Source: Meconema thalassinum
Lineage: Eukaryota > Arthropoda > Insecta > Orthoptera > Tettigoniidae
Reading direction: 5' to 3'
Length of the DNA stretch: 64,000 bases
Assembly (NCBI GenBank): GCA_946902985.2
Contig: OX336388.2
Location: forward strand, 125,713,894 to 125,777,893
In this document: piece by piece, positions 63,668 to 64,000 of the stretch
How the letters are laid out: each line of letters starts with the position of its first letter
Position numbering within the stretch: the stretch's first letter is position 1
Notes under the pieces: model-generated
The model's database searches: none
What the model was told of the DNA's origin: nothing
The model's input: the letters and a program-made list of their open reading frames with translations, nothing else
Translations under genes and position numbers: made by a program

Positions 63668-64000
63668 CTAACAAGCTGAAGTACCCGTGCTTCGCTACGC
63701 GTCATAAATAAATTAAAATTTGAAGGTGACAGTTAAAACAGGGGATAGGCGAGGTGCTGCGCAGAGGGAGATTAAGGATAGAACCTTTTGTCCAACTACA
63801 CCGCTTGGCGTTGACCGTGTTTTATAGCACAAATGTAGGTTTTTCTCGCTAACCGTTGGAGATACCTTTCGGTTAGAAACTGTAATTTTAAACCTCGTAC
63901 ATGCCATCAAAAGTTTGCTATTTCTTAGCGTTCTCTTTTTATTTGAAATGGAAATATGAAAGTTTGAAACCAAAGGGTGTAGTGACGTCACTAAAATGGT
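63668..64000 (-). mobile_element. Helitron-like 3' end running off the window
   Basis: Minus strand, ending at 63668: TATGACGCGTAGCGAAGCAC then GGGTACTTCAGCTTGTTAG, followed by T. It resembles the end at 26572-26604 (ATGACGCGAGCGAAGC). It ends TTAG and not CTAG, so the assignment is weak. Interior to 64000 is unassigned. Confidence 0.3.

Overview
The window is eukaryotic and looks like an insect with a large, transposon-rich genome. I suspect a polyneopteran or similarly repeat-heavy lineage, but the sequence does not settle that. The evidence is one conserved single-copy gene with GT..AG introns of several kilobases, tRNA-derived SINEs, many 5'-truncated non-LTR retrotransposons (LINEs), and DNA transposons of at least seven kinds: hAT, Tc1/mariner, pogo, piggyBac, P-like, Helitron, and a DD~82E IS630-like type. 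There are no bacterial operons, tRNA genes, rRNA or CRISPR arrays.

Host genes. The only confidently recognised gene is the 5' half of UTP25 (DIEXF/digestive organ expansion factor homologue, a ribosome small-subunit processome protein). It is on the + strand with four coding exons at 39116-39595, 39838-40460, 45000-45204 and 50880-51035. All phases join cleanly to 488 codons and the 3' exons were not found before the window ends. A second possible host exon, coiled-coil and GC-rich, lies at 6934-7128; I could not name it.

1-13 kb: tRNA-derived SINEs, a Helitron-like element (1228-1751), a LINE tail on the minus strand (2827-4075) split by a Penelope-like foldback element, a mariner-type foldback (7443-8180), an internally deleted hAT (9160-10218) and a second hAT (11086-11863). 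13.5-20.1 kb: an old minus-strand LINE split by a TA-flanked Sailor-like transposon, which is itself split by another LINE. 20-27.7 kb: mostly unassigned DNA, then a P-like element (23032-24809), SINE copies sharing flanks, and Helitron ends. 27.9-38.9 kb: a large hAT whose transposase gene is interrupted by a second hAT and followed by a third TIR-bounded element carrying an intact Tc1 transposon (35781-37245). 39-51 kb: UTP25, with introns filled by hAT, LINE, MITE and Penelope-like insertions. 51-54.7 kb: a piggyBac-like element and a TTAA-flanked foldback that share one TTAA, the foldback containing a deleted pogo element. 54.8-61.5 kb: a four-level nest, SINE > LINE > hAT > Helitron. 61.5-64 kb: repeat copies, a LINE tail split by a SINE, and a Helitron-like end.

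The most unusual signal is a hammerhead-ribozyme-like core inside Penelope-like foldback elements. It recurs in divergent copies whose stem II sequences differ yet still pair. The insertion order of many elements can be read from exact target-site duplications (TSDs), and in two cases removing the insertion restores the interrupted reverse-transcriptase reading frame.
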